Made by a program: the position numbers and the translations under genes. From NCBI RefSeq assembly GCF_904849725.1, contig NC_058519.1:106504881-106568880 (forward strand): a stretch of DNA of 64,000 bases, read 5' to 3'. The notes under the pieces are model-generated. The model worked only from the letters and a program-made list of their open reading frames with translations, had not been told where the DNA came from and searched no databases. Below are positions 1-12,509 of this stretch, in pieces. Each line of letters begins with the position of its first letter. Positions within the stretch are counted from its first letter, which is position 1. The DNA comes from Hordeum vulgare subsp. vulgare. Taxonomy: Eukaryota > Streptophyta > Magnoliopsida > Poales > Poaceae.

Positions 1-1329
1 GATAGATTGCACGGAGAGTGGCGAGTAGAATTATCAGGATTTTGAGAGCGACTATCTTCATCAAGTAATTCCAGGCAAGTCATTTGATCATGTATCACCT
101 ATGTTTTATGCATCGTAGTTCTACCATCCTATGCCCAATTGCATGCTGACTAGGTACTTGGAAATTATGGTTACATATTGTAGTATCATGTGGTAGGCAC
201 CCAACAACCCCGTTACTAGGCCTGGAACGACAAATTTCATATTGCTATGCTTGAGTAGACGGGACTCTGGTTGAGAGTTTATCATGAGTGATGCGAGGAT
301 ACTTTAATAACCAAGACCGGTTAAGTCAAGACTTTTCAAGACCTCGTGATGCAATGCAACTCTGGGTGAAGGACGGTTGATCGGCTCCCTTGAGAAACCA
401 GTGGAAGACCCAGGATGCCGGAGACGGCCATGACATCTTGCGGAAAGCTTCACCCAGGCTCAAAGAGACGGACGGATATTTTCAAGACCCAAGGCTTACC
501 TGCACAGCCACAAGTCATTATGGGCTCTCGCTTGGTTGGACAACGCGGCGACTCTGGACAGGCGGTGCTAGCAGATGTAGAAGAACGGTAGGATTGGATG
601 GGCACCGACAGGGATTCAGAGGGACCCGTTGAAAGACCATGTTTTGATCGTCCGTTCTTCGAACACCCTGAAGTGCGAGGACATACACGGAGGCGATCAA
701 ATCTTGTGGGGAACGTGTGCAAAACTCTGCAGAGTACTCAAACCTAATCGATTAGCCGTGTCCACGGTCATGGACATCTTGAGCCAAAGGAACTGAAGTT
801 ATCTGAAATTCTCAACACAAATAATAATATTTATGTGGGAATTATTGACAACATGGGTACGAGAATTGGTTGGTGGAACCATCTCGTTAACAACCAACAA
901 TGTAGTAACATTTTTCTTTTAGCCGTCTCTTGTTGTAGGAGAAAATTTGCTGTACGCTAAAACTTACAACACCACCTGCCATATATGCATATAGTATAGA
1001 TGATATTTTACCCCCTCTCATATGTGACTTGCCGGCATATTCAATATGCTGACCTACACGGCTGCAACGTCTTATGTTGCAGATATTTTCCTCGACGAGT
1101 AAGAGTACGATTCAGGGTTACGGTCCGCACTCAACCTGCCGTTGGTGTTATTTGGGACTCCACTCCCTTGACTGCTTCCGCTGAGATTTTAAAGTATATA
1201 TCAGTTTTACGCTATTTACATGTGGTTGCACTTTGATATATACATTGATGTACTGTGTGTGCCAGCATACTGATCCAGGGATGGCACAGATACACAGAGG
1301 CTTGACTCGTTTTGAGTCGGGTCGCTACA
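1..1329 (+). repeat. LTR 1 of the array, 3' part only
   Basis: This stretch matches 5593-6921 and 11182-12509 almost base for base and ends TACA directly before a primer binding site. The 5' two thirds of the LTR lie upstream of the window. Short ORFs here recur in the other LTR copies only because the DNA is repeated; none resembles a known protein. Confidence 0.88.
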
Positions 1330-1333
1330 GAAA

Positions 1334-1345
1334 TGGTATCAAAGC
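1334..1345 (+). other. Primer binding site, tRNA-Met type (unit 1)
   Basis: The sequence tggtatcaaagc lies 4 bp after the LTR end. It differs by one base from TGGTATCAGAGC, the complement of the 3' end of initiator tRNA-Met used by many plant LTR retrotransposons. The unit 2 site (6926-6937) has the same A variant. The unit 3 site (12514-12525) has the canonical G. Confidence 0.85.
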
Positions 1346-1645
1346 ACATGTTGACTGCCGGACGTGACCCTAGAAACTGGAAAATCCCTTAGGAAAGGAT
1401 CTCTCAAAAATTTCTATTTTTCAAGAACACCTTTTACTTCTCATCTCTTCTGATTTCATCAAACGTTCTCTCTCACCTCAAATAGTTAGACAATGCCCTT
1501 TCCCCTTTGACCACGTGAAGGATCAACCGACTCCCACTTCAAAGTAAAGAGGATTTCACCACGCGTTCGAAGAATTGAAGCTACACCAACAGTAGACTCT
1601 CAAGACCCAAAGAACTCGAAGACCCTGAAGTGTTCGAATATTTAT

Positions 1646-2709
1646 ATGACCATTAGAAGTCCAAACCCCTTTTATGTATCCACGTTAGATACGATGATTT
1701 GTGAGCCGTCATTGGTGTGTGTTTTTCGACAGCCACAAATAAAACCTATTCTCAAAAATATTGTTTGTATTGTGTGTATCTCCCTCCCTCTCTTACCCGT
1801 CTCATCCCCAAAACCTCAACCCTGCCAGATGCAGTATGAAGCTGGACTTGTAGTCTCTAGACCAATGACCCAACTGGAAGCTGAGATATGGATTCAGAAC
1901 ATGGAGAACCACTTCGGGAGTAACTTGATGTCAAGGAAGTATGAAGTGGAACACGCTCTCGAGTACTTTACCCAAAGTGCTGCTATCTGGTGGAAATGCA
2001 CCATGCCATACAAGGATTTAGTGGAGCAGAAACTTGGGACGAATTCAAGAAGACTCTGTTAAGATCCCGTCTCATTCGGAAGTGCTATTATAATACGAAG
2101 GAGAAGACTTGTGCATGCAAGATCTATGGAGAAATAGGACACACCCAGGAAGAACACAAGGATGGATGCACTCATTGTGAAGAAAATCACCCAGCTGAGG
2201 AGTGCCCAAGTAGTCAGGTGACTTGTTTCCTTTGTGAAGGAACCACCCACTACCCAGCTCAGTGTCACATTTACCCCAAGGTGCAACAGGTTGTCAAGCA
2301 GCAGAAAGATGCAGTGAAGGAAACCCTCAAGAAGAAGATTCTAGAAGAACCTGTGATGAACGAAAATATTGAATACCCTGATGGACAAGGTCTGACCAGA
2401 TTATTCTCCAATGCATGCTACTCATGTGGAGGAGAAGGACATTATTCACAGGATTGCACGAAAAGAAGCCAAGAGTATCTGGGGAACTTCCCGACGGAAA
2501 AAGTGGAGTTTTATCCACTTGAAATAGAAGAACTGGCCAAAATAAAGGAGTCCAGAAAGAAGAAAAAGTACCCTCGGAAGGGCCAAATCTCTGCAGATAT
2601 AGACCTGAGTCATGTCAGATGCTACAAGTGCATGGAATTTGGCCACCACAAATACATGTTCTCAGGAAGGAAGCCGGAAACCCAAGGACGCACCCCGAGA
2701 TTTTCATGA
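1646..2709 (+). pseudogene. Gag-like ORF, unit 1 (frameshifted)
   Basis: Same gene as 7237-8298 but broken. The reading frame from 1646 runs into a stop near 2062, while the Gag homology continues in another frame from about 1990 to 2709. The cause is visible: the A run in 'tggtggaaaatgc' of unit 2 (about 7584) is one base shorter here (about 1994). The fifth zinc knuckle keeps its CYKC start but its last cysteine is Phe (tgc to ttc near 2659). Unit 2 has the opposite damage, so neither copy keeps that knuckle intact. Confidence 0.75.
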
Positions 2710-3533
2710 AGGTTATCCTAAGAGCATGAAGGGATAAGCTATGATGGATCAGCAAACGTTTTCTTAGGAGCATATGAAAACCTGAGAGTGGTGAAGAACA
2801 CGATAGATGTTTTGTTCAGCTTGCAGAACCAAAGGATTTGTACGAACTTCGTTCTTGCACAAGAGAAATTCTGCAATGCTTGTGAGGATGCCCGAGTGTT
2901 AGAATGCGAGATTCGCTAAACCTTATACAGAGAAATGATTTGGGTGCGGAATGGATTGATCACCATGACCACTTACTCTTATCATTTATCTTGCTATTCA
3001 GAATGGTAAATCTGAGAGACTTACCCATAGTGAGAGACGACGCTCTTTGAAGCTTTTGTTTAAGCCTTAGAATGGTATAAGAAAAGCCCATGTACATGGC
3101 ACTTGTTGTCACGCGTAGGAAATTTTATGGTGAGGATGAAACCAAGACCCCTCTCTCTGCAGGATAACCACAAATGGTAGACCACCATGAGAATCGTCGA
3201 TAAGTTATTTAGAATGATCACGAGACCTCTCAGTTAAGAAGACCCCGTGACGGAAGAAGCTTATATCAACGGAAGAACACTCGATTTTGATGGAAAAAAT
3301 TATGAGTATAATGGAAGATCATCACCAAGGGAGTTAAGATGAACAATGTGACGAGCTAGATGCCAAGACCCCAGAGGATTGTTAGAAACTTGAGGGACCG
3401 GTAACTCTCATTTTAAGTGTGGTAGCACCCCACTTTGCTCGAGATTGGATTTGTTAGAAGACCCCAAACCATAACCTTTTCTTTCTAGCCTCTTCGAATC
3501 TCGAGGACGAGATTCATTTTAAGTGTGGTAGTT

Positions 3534-6500
3534 TGTAACATCCCAAAATTATAAATTTTGGAATGTTAATATAATTATTAGATTGATTGTTTGTTTGTTT
3601 GAGTGATTAAAACTTGAGTGGAATTTGAAACTTTTTTAAAACTTTTGAATGAGAGGGAAAAAATGACTTTCCCATTTTCTTTTGAATTCAAATTCATCCA
3701 TTTAAAACCAGTGAGAGAAGATAACATGACTTCTTCAACTATAAAGAATTTGAATGAATGTGGCATTTGATTTTTTTTCCTTTGGTTTTTGATTTGAATT
3801 TTATTTTTGGCACAATATTTCAACCACAATTTTTTTCCTGACAATATACTTGCCAAGCAAGAAAGAGAGGAGGTAACATGACACCCCCAAAAAAAAAGAA
3901 AAGTCAGAAGAAAAATAGTGCCAAGAATTTAAAAACAAAATTTGGATTTTATTGAATTTAAAAAAAATAAATTTTTATAAAGTTTTTATTTTGTGAAAAA
4001 TAAAATGTTCATGTTGTATGATATTTTATTCTGAAAATTTGGATATATAATATGCCTATCTAAAATATTATCTTAATTTCGTTTATATTTGTTTTCGCTA
4101 TTTATTTTGAAAAAAATAAAAAAAGACACTATTCGCGAGGAACACTGTTCATCCGAGCTTGCCTATGGGCTGGCCGAAATTTACTTGGCCCATGGGCATT
4201 TGGTCCCTCCTTTTCTCCTCTTTACGTATATGTTTAGTCCCGCATTGCCTAGCTATTGACCTTTAGTCCTTCTTTCCACCTATAAATATAGACCCATAGG
4301 AGCATCCAAAAATCATCTATTTCGGGTTAAATCAATCTTTTGGTTTGACAAGGTTTATTAAATAAAAATATTCTCTTCTCTTCGGCGGGATTTCTCGAAG
4401 TCGTCTCCTCATTGGAATTAATTCTTACTCTACATTATGAAGGTATTTCTCTTCGTATTTTTTTATACTCCCGTAGTTTATCATTTCTAGACTAGTATTC
4501 CTACACTAGTATACGGTAGAGTAATTAGATATATTAATTAGTCTTCGTATTTCCACATTAGTACTAGAATTCTTTTAGACGTAGCACTTTTATTCCGTAA
4601 AACAGCTTGGCCCTGATTTTTCAAATAGTCATAACTTCTTACTCGTTTATCCGAATTAGATGAAACCAACGCCTAGAGTTTCGTCTTGATCCCACCTATC
4701 CGGTGAACCTATCATATCAACTTTTTGAAATTTTCAAATTTCGAAATTTGTTCACATTTATATTCAAACTTCTTTTGATCATATCTTTTTATCCGTAGCT
4801 CCGTTTTAGATGAATCCAATTGCGTCGGATTCGTATCAAAGTAATCTTCCCGTTTGTATCATTAGTTTTAACTTTTCAACTTATAATTTTGATCAAATCA
4901 GATTTATCTATTAGTGCCCAAAAGTGTTCACGTCGTTCTAAGCCGATTCAATGTTATATTGAAGTATTTGTATATTTTGATCCGCTAGTTCAAATCTAGT
5001 AATTCTTTTTTTCTACACGCTCATATTGATCTCCTATATCCAGTAGCATCATTAGTTTCGACCTTTGAACCTTACACAAATTTGAGTGATTCAAATTTAT
5101 ATTCGAACATTCATTTGATCTTATCTGGCAAATCGTACCACCTTTTTAATTGATTCCTTTTACCCCTAAACACTCATGTCATATATTTTTGTACGTAACC
5201 ATCATACTTCAGTTCAACTTCTCTAGACCTTTTAAATGCAAATTCAATTCATACTTCAATTCGCTATAACTTGCGTTGTAGTGCTCCATTTCAAGAAATT
5301 CTTTCTACAAATAAATTCGTATGTCTTATACTATTTGTCAAATAACATTCATGTTGTTCTCCCAATATTTTTGATCATCTCCCATAGTGTATGCAAGTCG
5401 AGCTTATATAGCAATAGTTCATCGTCCATTAACTCTTTTGATCTCATTCATGCACCTTCACTTTACAACACACTTAGGACCTTTTTATTAAACCTTAGTA
5501 CGTTGTTATTTTGCACCAAGACATGCTTTGTTCTTATGTTCTCTTGGTTCTTCCTTTTTGTCATGTATGTTTATTGAATGCTATTCATTTACGATAGATT
5601 GCTCGGAGTGTGGCGAGTAGAATTATCAGGATTTTGAGAGCGACTATCTTCATCAAGTAATTCCAGGCAAGTCATTTGATCATGTATCACCTATGTTTTA
5701 TTCATCGTAGTTCTACCATCCTATGCCCAATTGCATGCTGACTAGGTACTTGGAAATTATGGTTACATATTGTAGTATCATGTGGTAGGCACCCAACAAC
5801 CCCGTTACTAGGCCTGGGACGACAAATTTCATATTGCTATGCCTGAGTAGACGGGATTATAGTTGAGAGTTTATCATGAGTGATGCGAGGATACTTTAAT
5901 AACCAAGACCGGTTAAGTCAAGACTTTTCAAGACCTCGTGATGCAATGCAACTCTGGGTGAAGGACGGTTGATCGGCTCCCTGGAGAAACCAGTGGAAGA
6001 CCCGGGATGCCGGAGACGACCATGACATCTTGCGGAAAGCTTCACCCAGGCTCAAAGAGACGGACGGATATTTTCAAGACCCAAGGATTACCTGCACAGC
6101 CACAAGTCATTATGGGATCTGGCTTGGTTGGACAACGCGGCGACTCTGGACAGGCGGTGCTAGCAGATGTAGAAGAACGGTAGGATTGGATGGGCACCGA
6201 CAGGGATTCAGAGGGACCCGTTGAAAGACCATGTTTTGATCATCCGGTCTTCAAACACCCTGAAGTGCGAGGACATACACGGAGGCGATCAAATCTTGTG
6301 GGGAACGTGTGCAAAACTCTGCAGAGTACTCAAACCTAATCGATTAGCCGTGTCCACGGTCATGGACATCTTGAGCCAAAGGAACTGAAGTTATCTGAAA
6401 CTCTCAACACAAATAATAATATTGATGTGGGAATTATTGACAACATGGGTACGAGAATTGGTTGGTGGAACCATCTCGTTAACAACCAACAATGTAGTAA

Positions 6501-6921
6501 CATTTTTGTTTTAGCCCTCTCTTGTTGTAGGAGAAAATTTGCTTTACGCTAAAACTTACAACACCACCTGCCATATATGCATATAGTATAGATGATATTT
6601 TACCCCCTCTCATATGTGACTTGCCGGCATATTCAATATGCTGACCTACACGGCTGCAACGTCTTATGTTGCAGATATTTTCCTCGACAAGTAAGAGTAC
6701 GATTCAGGGTTACGGTCCGCACTCAACCTGCCGTTGGTGTTATTTGGGACTCCACTCCCTTGACTGCTTCCGCTGAGATTTTAAAGTATATATCAGTTTT
6801 ACGCTATTTACATGTGGTTGCACTTTGATATATACATTGATGTACTGTGTGTGCCAGCATACTGATCCAGGGATGGCACAGATACACAGAGGCTTGACTC
6901 GTTTTGAGTCGGGTCGCTACA
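3534..6921 (+). repeat. LTR 2 of the array, complete (3388 bp)
   Basis: Begins TGTAACATCCC and ends GTCGCTACA, so its ends form the short inverted repeat TGTA..TACA. It is preceded by a purine-rich PPT-like stretch and followed by a primer site, so it serves as 3' LTR of unit 1 and 5' LTR of unit 2. The first 30 bases contain a palindrome (ccaaaatt-ata-aattttgg). A TATA box lies at 4281. A 113-codon AT-rich ORF at 5236-5577 is kept in LTR 3 but looks like low-complexity sequence and is not called a gene. Confidence 0.9.
4281..4288 (+). promoter_or_regulatory. TATA box of LTR 2
   Basis: tataaata occurs within 'ccacctataaatatagaccc', a typical plant TATA context, about 750 bp into the LTR. It is the best candidate for the U3/R boundary. 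The identical motif is at 9870-9877 in LTR 3. The transcription start would be about 30 bp downstream; this is inferred, not visible. Confidence 0.6.
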
Positions 6922-7236
6922 GAAATGGTATCAAAGCACATGTTGACTGTAGGACGTGACCCTAGAAACTGGAAATCCCTTAGGAAAGGATCTCTCAAAA
7001 ATTTCTATTTTTCAAGAACACCTTTTACTTCTCATCTCTTCTGATTTCATCAAACGTTCTCTCTCACCTCAAATAGTTAGACCATGCCCTTTCCCCTTTG
7101 ACCACGTGAAGGATCAACCGATTCCCACTTCAAAGTAAAGAGGATTTCACCACGCGTTTGAAGAATTGAAGCTACACCAACAGTAGACTCTCAAGACCCA
7201 AAGAACTCGAAGACCCTGAAGTGTTCGAATAATTAT
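6922..7236 (+). other. Primer site and leader of unit 2
   Basis: The primer site tggtatcaaagc is at 6926-6937. The leader then runs to the first ATG of the gag-like ORF at 7237. No long ORF or obvious structure is visible. The same leader occurs at 1330-1645 and 12510-12824. Confidence 0.7.
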
Positions 7237-8298
7237 ATGACCATTAGAAGTCCAAACCCCTTTTATGTACCCACGTTAGATACGATGATTTGTGAGCCGT
7301 CATTGGTGTGTGTTTTTCGACAGCCACAAATAAAACCTATTCTCAAAAATATTGTTTGTATTGTGTGTATCTCCCTCCCTCTCTTACCCGTCTCATCCCC
7401 AAAACCTCAACCCTGCCAGATGGAGTATGAAGCTGGACTTGTAGTCTCTAGACCAATGACCCAACTGGAAGCTGAGATATGGATTCAGAACATGGAGAAC
7501 CACTTCGGGAGTAACTTGATGTCAAGGAAGTATGAAGTGGAACACGCTCTCGAGTACTTTACCCAAAGTGCTGCTATCTGGTGGAAAATGCACCATGCCA
7601 TACAAGGATTTAGTGGAGCAGAAACTTGGGACGAATTCAAGAAGACTCTGTTAAGATCCCATCTCATTTGGGAGTGCTATTATAATCCGAAGGAGAAGAC
7701 TTGTGCATGCAAGATCTATGGAGAAATAGGACACACCCAGGAAGAACACAAGGATGGATGCACTCATTGTGAAGAAAATCACCCAGCTGAGGAGTGCCCA
7801 AGTAGTCAGGTGACTTGTTTCCTTTGTGAAGGAACCACCCACTACCCAGCTCAGTGTCACATTTACCCCAAGGTGCAACAGGTTGTCAAGCAGCAGAAAG
7901 ATGCAGTGAAGGAAACCCTCAAGAAGAAGATTCTAGAAGAACCTGTGATGAACGAAAATATTGAAGACCCTGATGGACAAGGTCTGACCAGATTATTCTC
8001 CAATGCATGCTACTCATGTGGAGGAGAAGGACATTATTCACAGGATTGCACGAAAAGAAGCCAAGAGTATCTGGGGAACTTCCCGACGGAAAAAGTGGAG
8101 TTTTATCCACTTGAAATAAAAGAACTGGCCAAAATAAAGGAGTCCGGAAAGAAGAAAAAGTACCCTCGGAAGGGCCAAATCTCTGCAGATATAGACCTGA
8201 GTCATGTCAGATGCAAGTGCATGGAATTTGGCCACCACAAATACATGTGCTCAGGAAGGAAGCCGGAAACCCAAGGACGCACCCCGAGATTTTCATGA
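7237..8298 (+). CDS. gag: Gag-like nucleocapsid protein with multiple zinc knuckles (unit 2)
   Basis: An open frame of 353 residues, the most intact coding region in the window. Residues about 82-140 look like a plant retrotransposon Gag domain (W-I-x3-E-x2-F, later A-A-I-W-W and T-W-D-E-F). Zinc-knuckle motifs follow: a degenerate one at 158-175 (second Cys replaced by Tyr), C175-x2-C-x3-H-x4-C187, C194-x2-C-x4-H-x4-C207 and C258-x2-C-x4-H-x4-C271. A fifth at 326-338 has lost one residue between its first two cysteines. An in-frame ATG at 7420, after a pyrimidine-rich CAG, may be the true start because the first 60 residues look unlike Gag. Gag packages RNA into virus-like particles; RT and integrase would have to come from another element. 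Confidence 0.72.
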   Translation: MTIRSPNPFYVPTLDTMICEPSLVCVFRQPQIKPILKNIVCIVCISLPLLPVSSPKPQPCQMEYEAGLVVSRPMTQLEAEIWIQNMENHFGSNLMSRKYEVEHALEYFTQSAAIWWKMHHAIQGFSGAETWDEFKKTLLRSHLIWECYYNPKEKTCACKIYGEIGHTQEEHKDGCTHCEENHPAEECPSSQVTCFLCEGTTHYPAQCHIYPKVQQVVKQQKDAVKETLKKKILEEPVMNENIEDPDGQGLTRLFSNACYSCGGEGHYSQDCTKRSQEYLGNFPTEKVEFYPLEIKELAKIKESGKKKKYPRKGQISADIDLSHVRCKCMEFGHHKYMCSGRKPETQGRTPRFS

Positions 8299-9122
8299 AG
8301 GTTATCCTAAGAGCATGAAGGGATAAGCTATGATGGATCAGCAAACGTTTTCTTAGGAGCATATGAAAACCTGAGAGTGGTGAAGAACACGATAGATGTT
8401 TTGTTCAGCTTGCAGAACCAAAGGATTTGTACGAACTTCGTTCTTGCACAAGAGAAATTCTGCAATGCTTGTGAGGATGCCCGAGTGTTAGAATGCGAGA
8501 TTCGCTAAACCTTATACAGAGAAATGATTTGGGTGCGGAATGGATTGATCACCATGACCACTTACTCTTATCATTTATCTTGCTATTCAGAATGGTAAAT
8601 CTGAGAGACTTACCCATAGTGAGAGACGACGCTCTTTGAAGCTTTTGTTTAAGACTTAGAATGGTATAAGAAAAGCCCATGTACATGGCACTTGTTGTCA
8701 CGCGTAGGAAATTTTATGGTGAGGATGAAACCAAGACCCCTCTCTCTACAGGATAACCACAAATGGTAGACCACCATGAGAATCGTCGATAAGTTATTTA
8801 GAATGATCACGCGACCTCTCAGTTAAGAAGACCCCGTGACGGAAGAAGCTTATATCAACGGAAGAACACTCGATTTTGATGGAAAAAATTATGAGTATAA
8901 TGGAAGATCATCACCAAGGGAGTTAAGATGAACAATGTGACGAGCTAGATGCCAAGACCCCAGAGGATTGTTAGAAACTTGAGGGACCGGTAACTCTCAT
9001 TTTAAGTGTGGTAGCACCCCACTTTGCTGGAGATTGGATATGTTAGAAGACCCCAAACCATAACCTTTTCTTTCTAGCCTCTTCGAATCTCGAGGACGAG
9101 ATTCATTTTAAGTGTGGTAGTT
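8299..9122 (+). other. Post-gag internal region of unit 2, without pol
   Basis: About 820 bp between the gag stop and the next LTR. No protease, RT, RNase H or integrase motif is readable in any frame, and no long ORF exists. It ends with a PPT-like stretch (cgaggacgagattcatttt, then aagtgtggtagt) directly before TGTAACATCCC. The same region in unit 1 is 2710-3533. This supports calling the element non-autonomous. Confidence 0.7.
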
Positions 9123-12100
9123 TGTAACATCCCAAAATTATAAATTTTGGAATGTTAATATAATTATTAGATTGATTGTTTGTTTGTTTGAGTGATTAAA
9201 ACTTGAGTGGAATTTGAAACTTTTTTAAAACTTTTGAATCAGAGGGAAAAAAATGACTTTCCCATTTTCTTTTGAATTCAAATTCATCCATTTAAAACCA
9301 GTGAGAGAAGATAACATGACTTCTTCAACTATAAAGAATTTGAATGAATGTGGCATTTGATTTTTTTCCTTTGGTTTTTGATTTGAATTTTATTTTTGGC
9401 ACAATATTTCAACCACAATTTTTTTCCTGACAATATACTTGCCAAGCAAGAAAGAGAGGAGGTAACATGACACCCCCCAAAAAAAAGAAAAGTCAGAAGA
9501 AAAATAGTGCCAAGAATTTAAAAACAAAATTTGGATTTTATTGAATTTTAAAAAAATAAATTTTTATAAAGTTTTTATTTTGTGAAAAATAAAATGTTCA
9601 TGTTGTATGATATTTTATTCTGAAAATTTGGATATATAATATGCCTATCTAAAATATTATCTTAATTTCGTTTATATTTGTTTTCGCTGTTTATTTTGAA
9701 AAAAATAAAAAAAGACACTATTCGCCAGGAACACTGTTCATCCGAGCTTGCCTATGGGCTGGCCGAAATTTACTTGGCCCATGGGCATTTGGTCCCTCCT
9801 TTTCTCCTCTTTACGTATATGTTTAGTCCCGCATTGCCTAGCTATTGACCTTTAGACCTTCTTTCCACCTATAAATATAGACCCATAGGAGCATCCAAAA
9901 ATCATCTATTTCGGGTTAAATCAATCTTTTGGTTTGACTAGGTTTATTAAATAAAAATATTCTCTTCTCTTCGGTTTGATTTCTCGAAGTCGTCTCCTCA
10001 TTGGAATTAATTCTTACTCTACATTCTGAAGGTATTTCTCTTCGTATTTTTTTATACTCCCGTAGTTTATTATTTCTAGACTAGTCTTCCTACACTAGTA
10101 TACGGTAGAGTAATTAGATATATTAATTAGTCTTCGTATTTCCACATTAGTACTAGAATTCTTTTAGACGTAGCACTTTTAATCCGTAAAACAGCTTGGC
10201 CCTGATTTTTCAAATAGCCATAACTTCTTACTCGTTTATCCGAATTAGATGAAACCAACGCCTAGAGTTTCGTCTTGATCCCACCTATCAGGTGAACCTA
10301 TCATATCAACTTTTTGAAATTTTCAAATTTCGAAATTTGTTCACATTTATATTCAAACTTCTTTTGATCATATCTTTTTATCCGTAGCTCCGTTTTAGAT
10401 GAATCCAATTGCGTCGGATTCATATCAAAGTAATCTTCCCGTTTGTATCATTAGTTTTAACTTTTCAACTTATAATTTTGATCAAATCCGATTTATCTAT
10501 TAGTGCCCAAAAGTGTTCACGTCGTTTTAAGCCGATTCAATGTTATATTGAAGTATTTGTATCTTTTGATCCGCTAGTTCAAATCTAGTAATTCTTTTTT
10601 TCTACACGCTCATATTGATCTGCTATATCCAGTAGCATCATTAGTTTCGACCTTTGAACCTTACACAAATTTGAGCGCTTCAAATTTATATTTGAACATT
10701 CATTTGATCTTATCTGGCAAATCGTACCACCTTTTTAATTGATTCGTTTTACCCCTAAACACTCATGTCATATATTTTTGTACGTAACCATCATACTTCA
10801 GTTCAACTTCTCTTGACCTTTTGAATGCAAATTCAATTCATACTTCAATTCGCTATAACTTGCGTTGTAGTGCTCCATTTCAAGAAATTCTTTCTACAAA
10901 TAAATTCGTATGTCTTATACTATTTGTCAAATAACATTCATGTTGTTCTCCCAATATTTTTGATCATCTCCCATAGTGTATGCAAGTCGAGCTTATATAG
11001 CAATAGTTCATCGTCCATTAAGTCTTTTGATCTCATTCATGCACCTTCACTTTACGACACACTTAGGACCTTTTTATTAAACCTTAGTACGTTGTTATTT
11101 TGCACCAAGACATGCTTTGTTCTTATGTTCTCTTGGTTCTTCCTTTTTGGCATGAATGTTTATTGAATGCTATTCATTTACGATAGATTGCTCGGAGTGT
11201 GGCGAGTAGAATTATCAGGATTTTGAGAGCGACTATCTTCATCAAGTAATTCCAGGCAAGTCATTTGATCATGTATCACCTATGTTTTATGCATCGTAGT
11301 TATACCATCCTATGCCCAATTGCATGCTGACTAGGTACTTGGAAATTACGGTTACATATTGTAGTATCATGTGGTAGGCACCCAACAACCCCGTTACTAG
11401 GCCTGGGACGACAAATTTCATATTGCTATGCTTGAGTAGACGGGATTCTGGTTGAGAGTTTATCATGAGTGATGCGAGGATACTTTAATAACCAAGACCG
11501 GTTAAGTCAAGACTTTTCAAGACCTCGTGATGCAATGCAACTCTGGGTGAAGGACGGTTGATCGGCTCCCTGGAGAAACCAGTGGAAGACCCGGGATGCT
11601 GGAGACGGCCATGACATCTTGCGGAAAGCTTCAGCCAGGCTCAAAGAGACGGACGGATATTTTCAAGACCCAAGGCTTACCTGCACAGCCACAAGTCATT
11701 ATGGGCTCTGGCTTGGTTGGACAACGCGGCGACTCTGGACAGACGGTGCTAGCAGATGTAGAAGAACGGTAGGATTGGATGGGCATCGACAGGGATTCAG
11801 AGGGACCCGTTGAAAGACCATGTTTTGATCATCCGGTCTTCAAACACCCTGAAGTGCGAGGACATACACGGAGGCGATCAAATCTTGTGGGGAACGTGTG
11901 CAAAACTCTGCAGAGTACTCAAACCTAATCGATTAGCCGTGTCCGCGGTCATGGACATCTTGAACCAAAGGAACTAAAGTTATCTGAAATTCTCAACACA
12001 AATAATAATATTGATGTGGGAATTATTGACAACATGGGTACGAGAATTGGTTGGTGGAACCATCTCGTTAACAACCAACATTGTAGTAACATTTTTCTTT

Positions 12101-12509
12101 TAGCCCTCTCTTGTTGTAGGAGAAAATTTTCTTTACGCTAAAACTTACAACACCACCTGCCATATATGCATATAGTATAGATGATATTTTACCCCCTCTC
12201 ATATGTGACTTGCCGGCATATTCAATATGCTGACCTACACGGCTGCAACGTCTTATGTTGCAGATATTTTCCTCGACGAGTAAGAGTACGATTCAGGTTA
12301 CGGTCCGCACTCAACTTGCCGTTGGTGTTATTTGGGACTCCACTCCCTTGACTGCTTCCGCTGAGATTTTAAGGTATATATCAGTTTTACGCTATTTACA
12401 TGTGGTTGCACTTTGATATATACATTGATGTACTGTGTGTGCCAGCATACTGATCCAGGGATGGCACAGATACACGGAGGCTTGACTCGTTTTGAGTCGG
12501 GTCGCTACA
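9123..12509 (+). repeat. LTR 3 of the array, complete (3387 bp)
   Basis: Near-identical to 3534-6921, with the same start, palindrome, TATA box (9870-9877) and end. Differences found by eye are scattered single bases and small length changes in A runs, roughly 1-1.5% in the stretches compared. It is followed by the canonical primer site tggtatcagagc at 12514-12525. Confidence 0.9.

Noticed and set aside
390..1236. Short frames in the LTR 3' part repeated at 5.6-kb spacing
   Set aside because: They recur only because the LTR is repeated, change frame and stops between copies, and resemble no protein.
5236..5577. 113-codon frame present in both complete LTRs of the array (also 10825-11166)
   Set aside because: AT-rich, low-complexity F/L/S composition. 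Conservation is explained by about 98-99% identity of the repeated LTRs; no domain is recognised.
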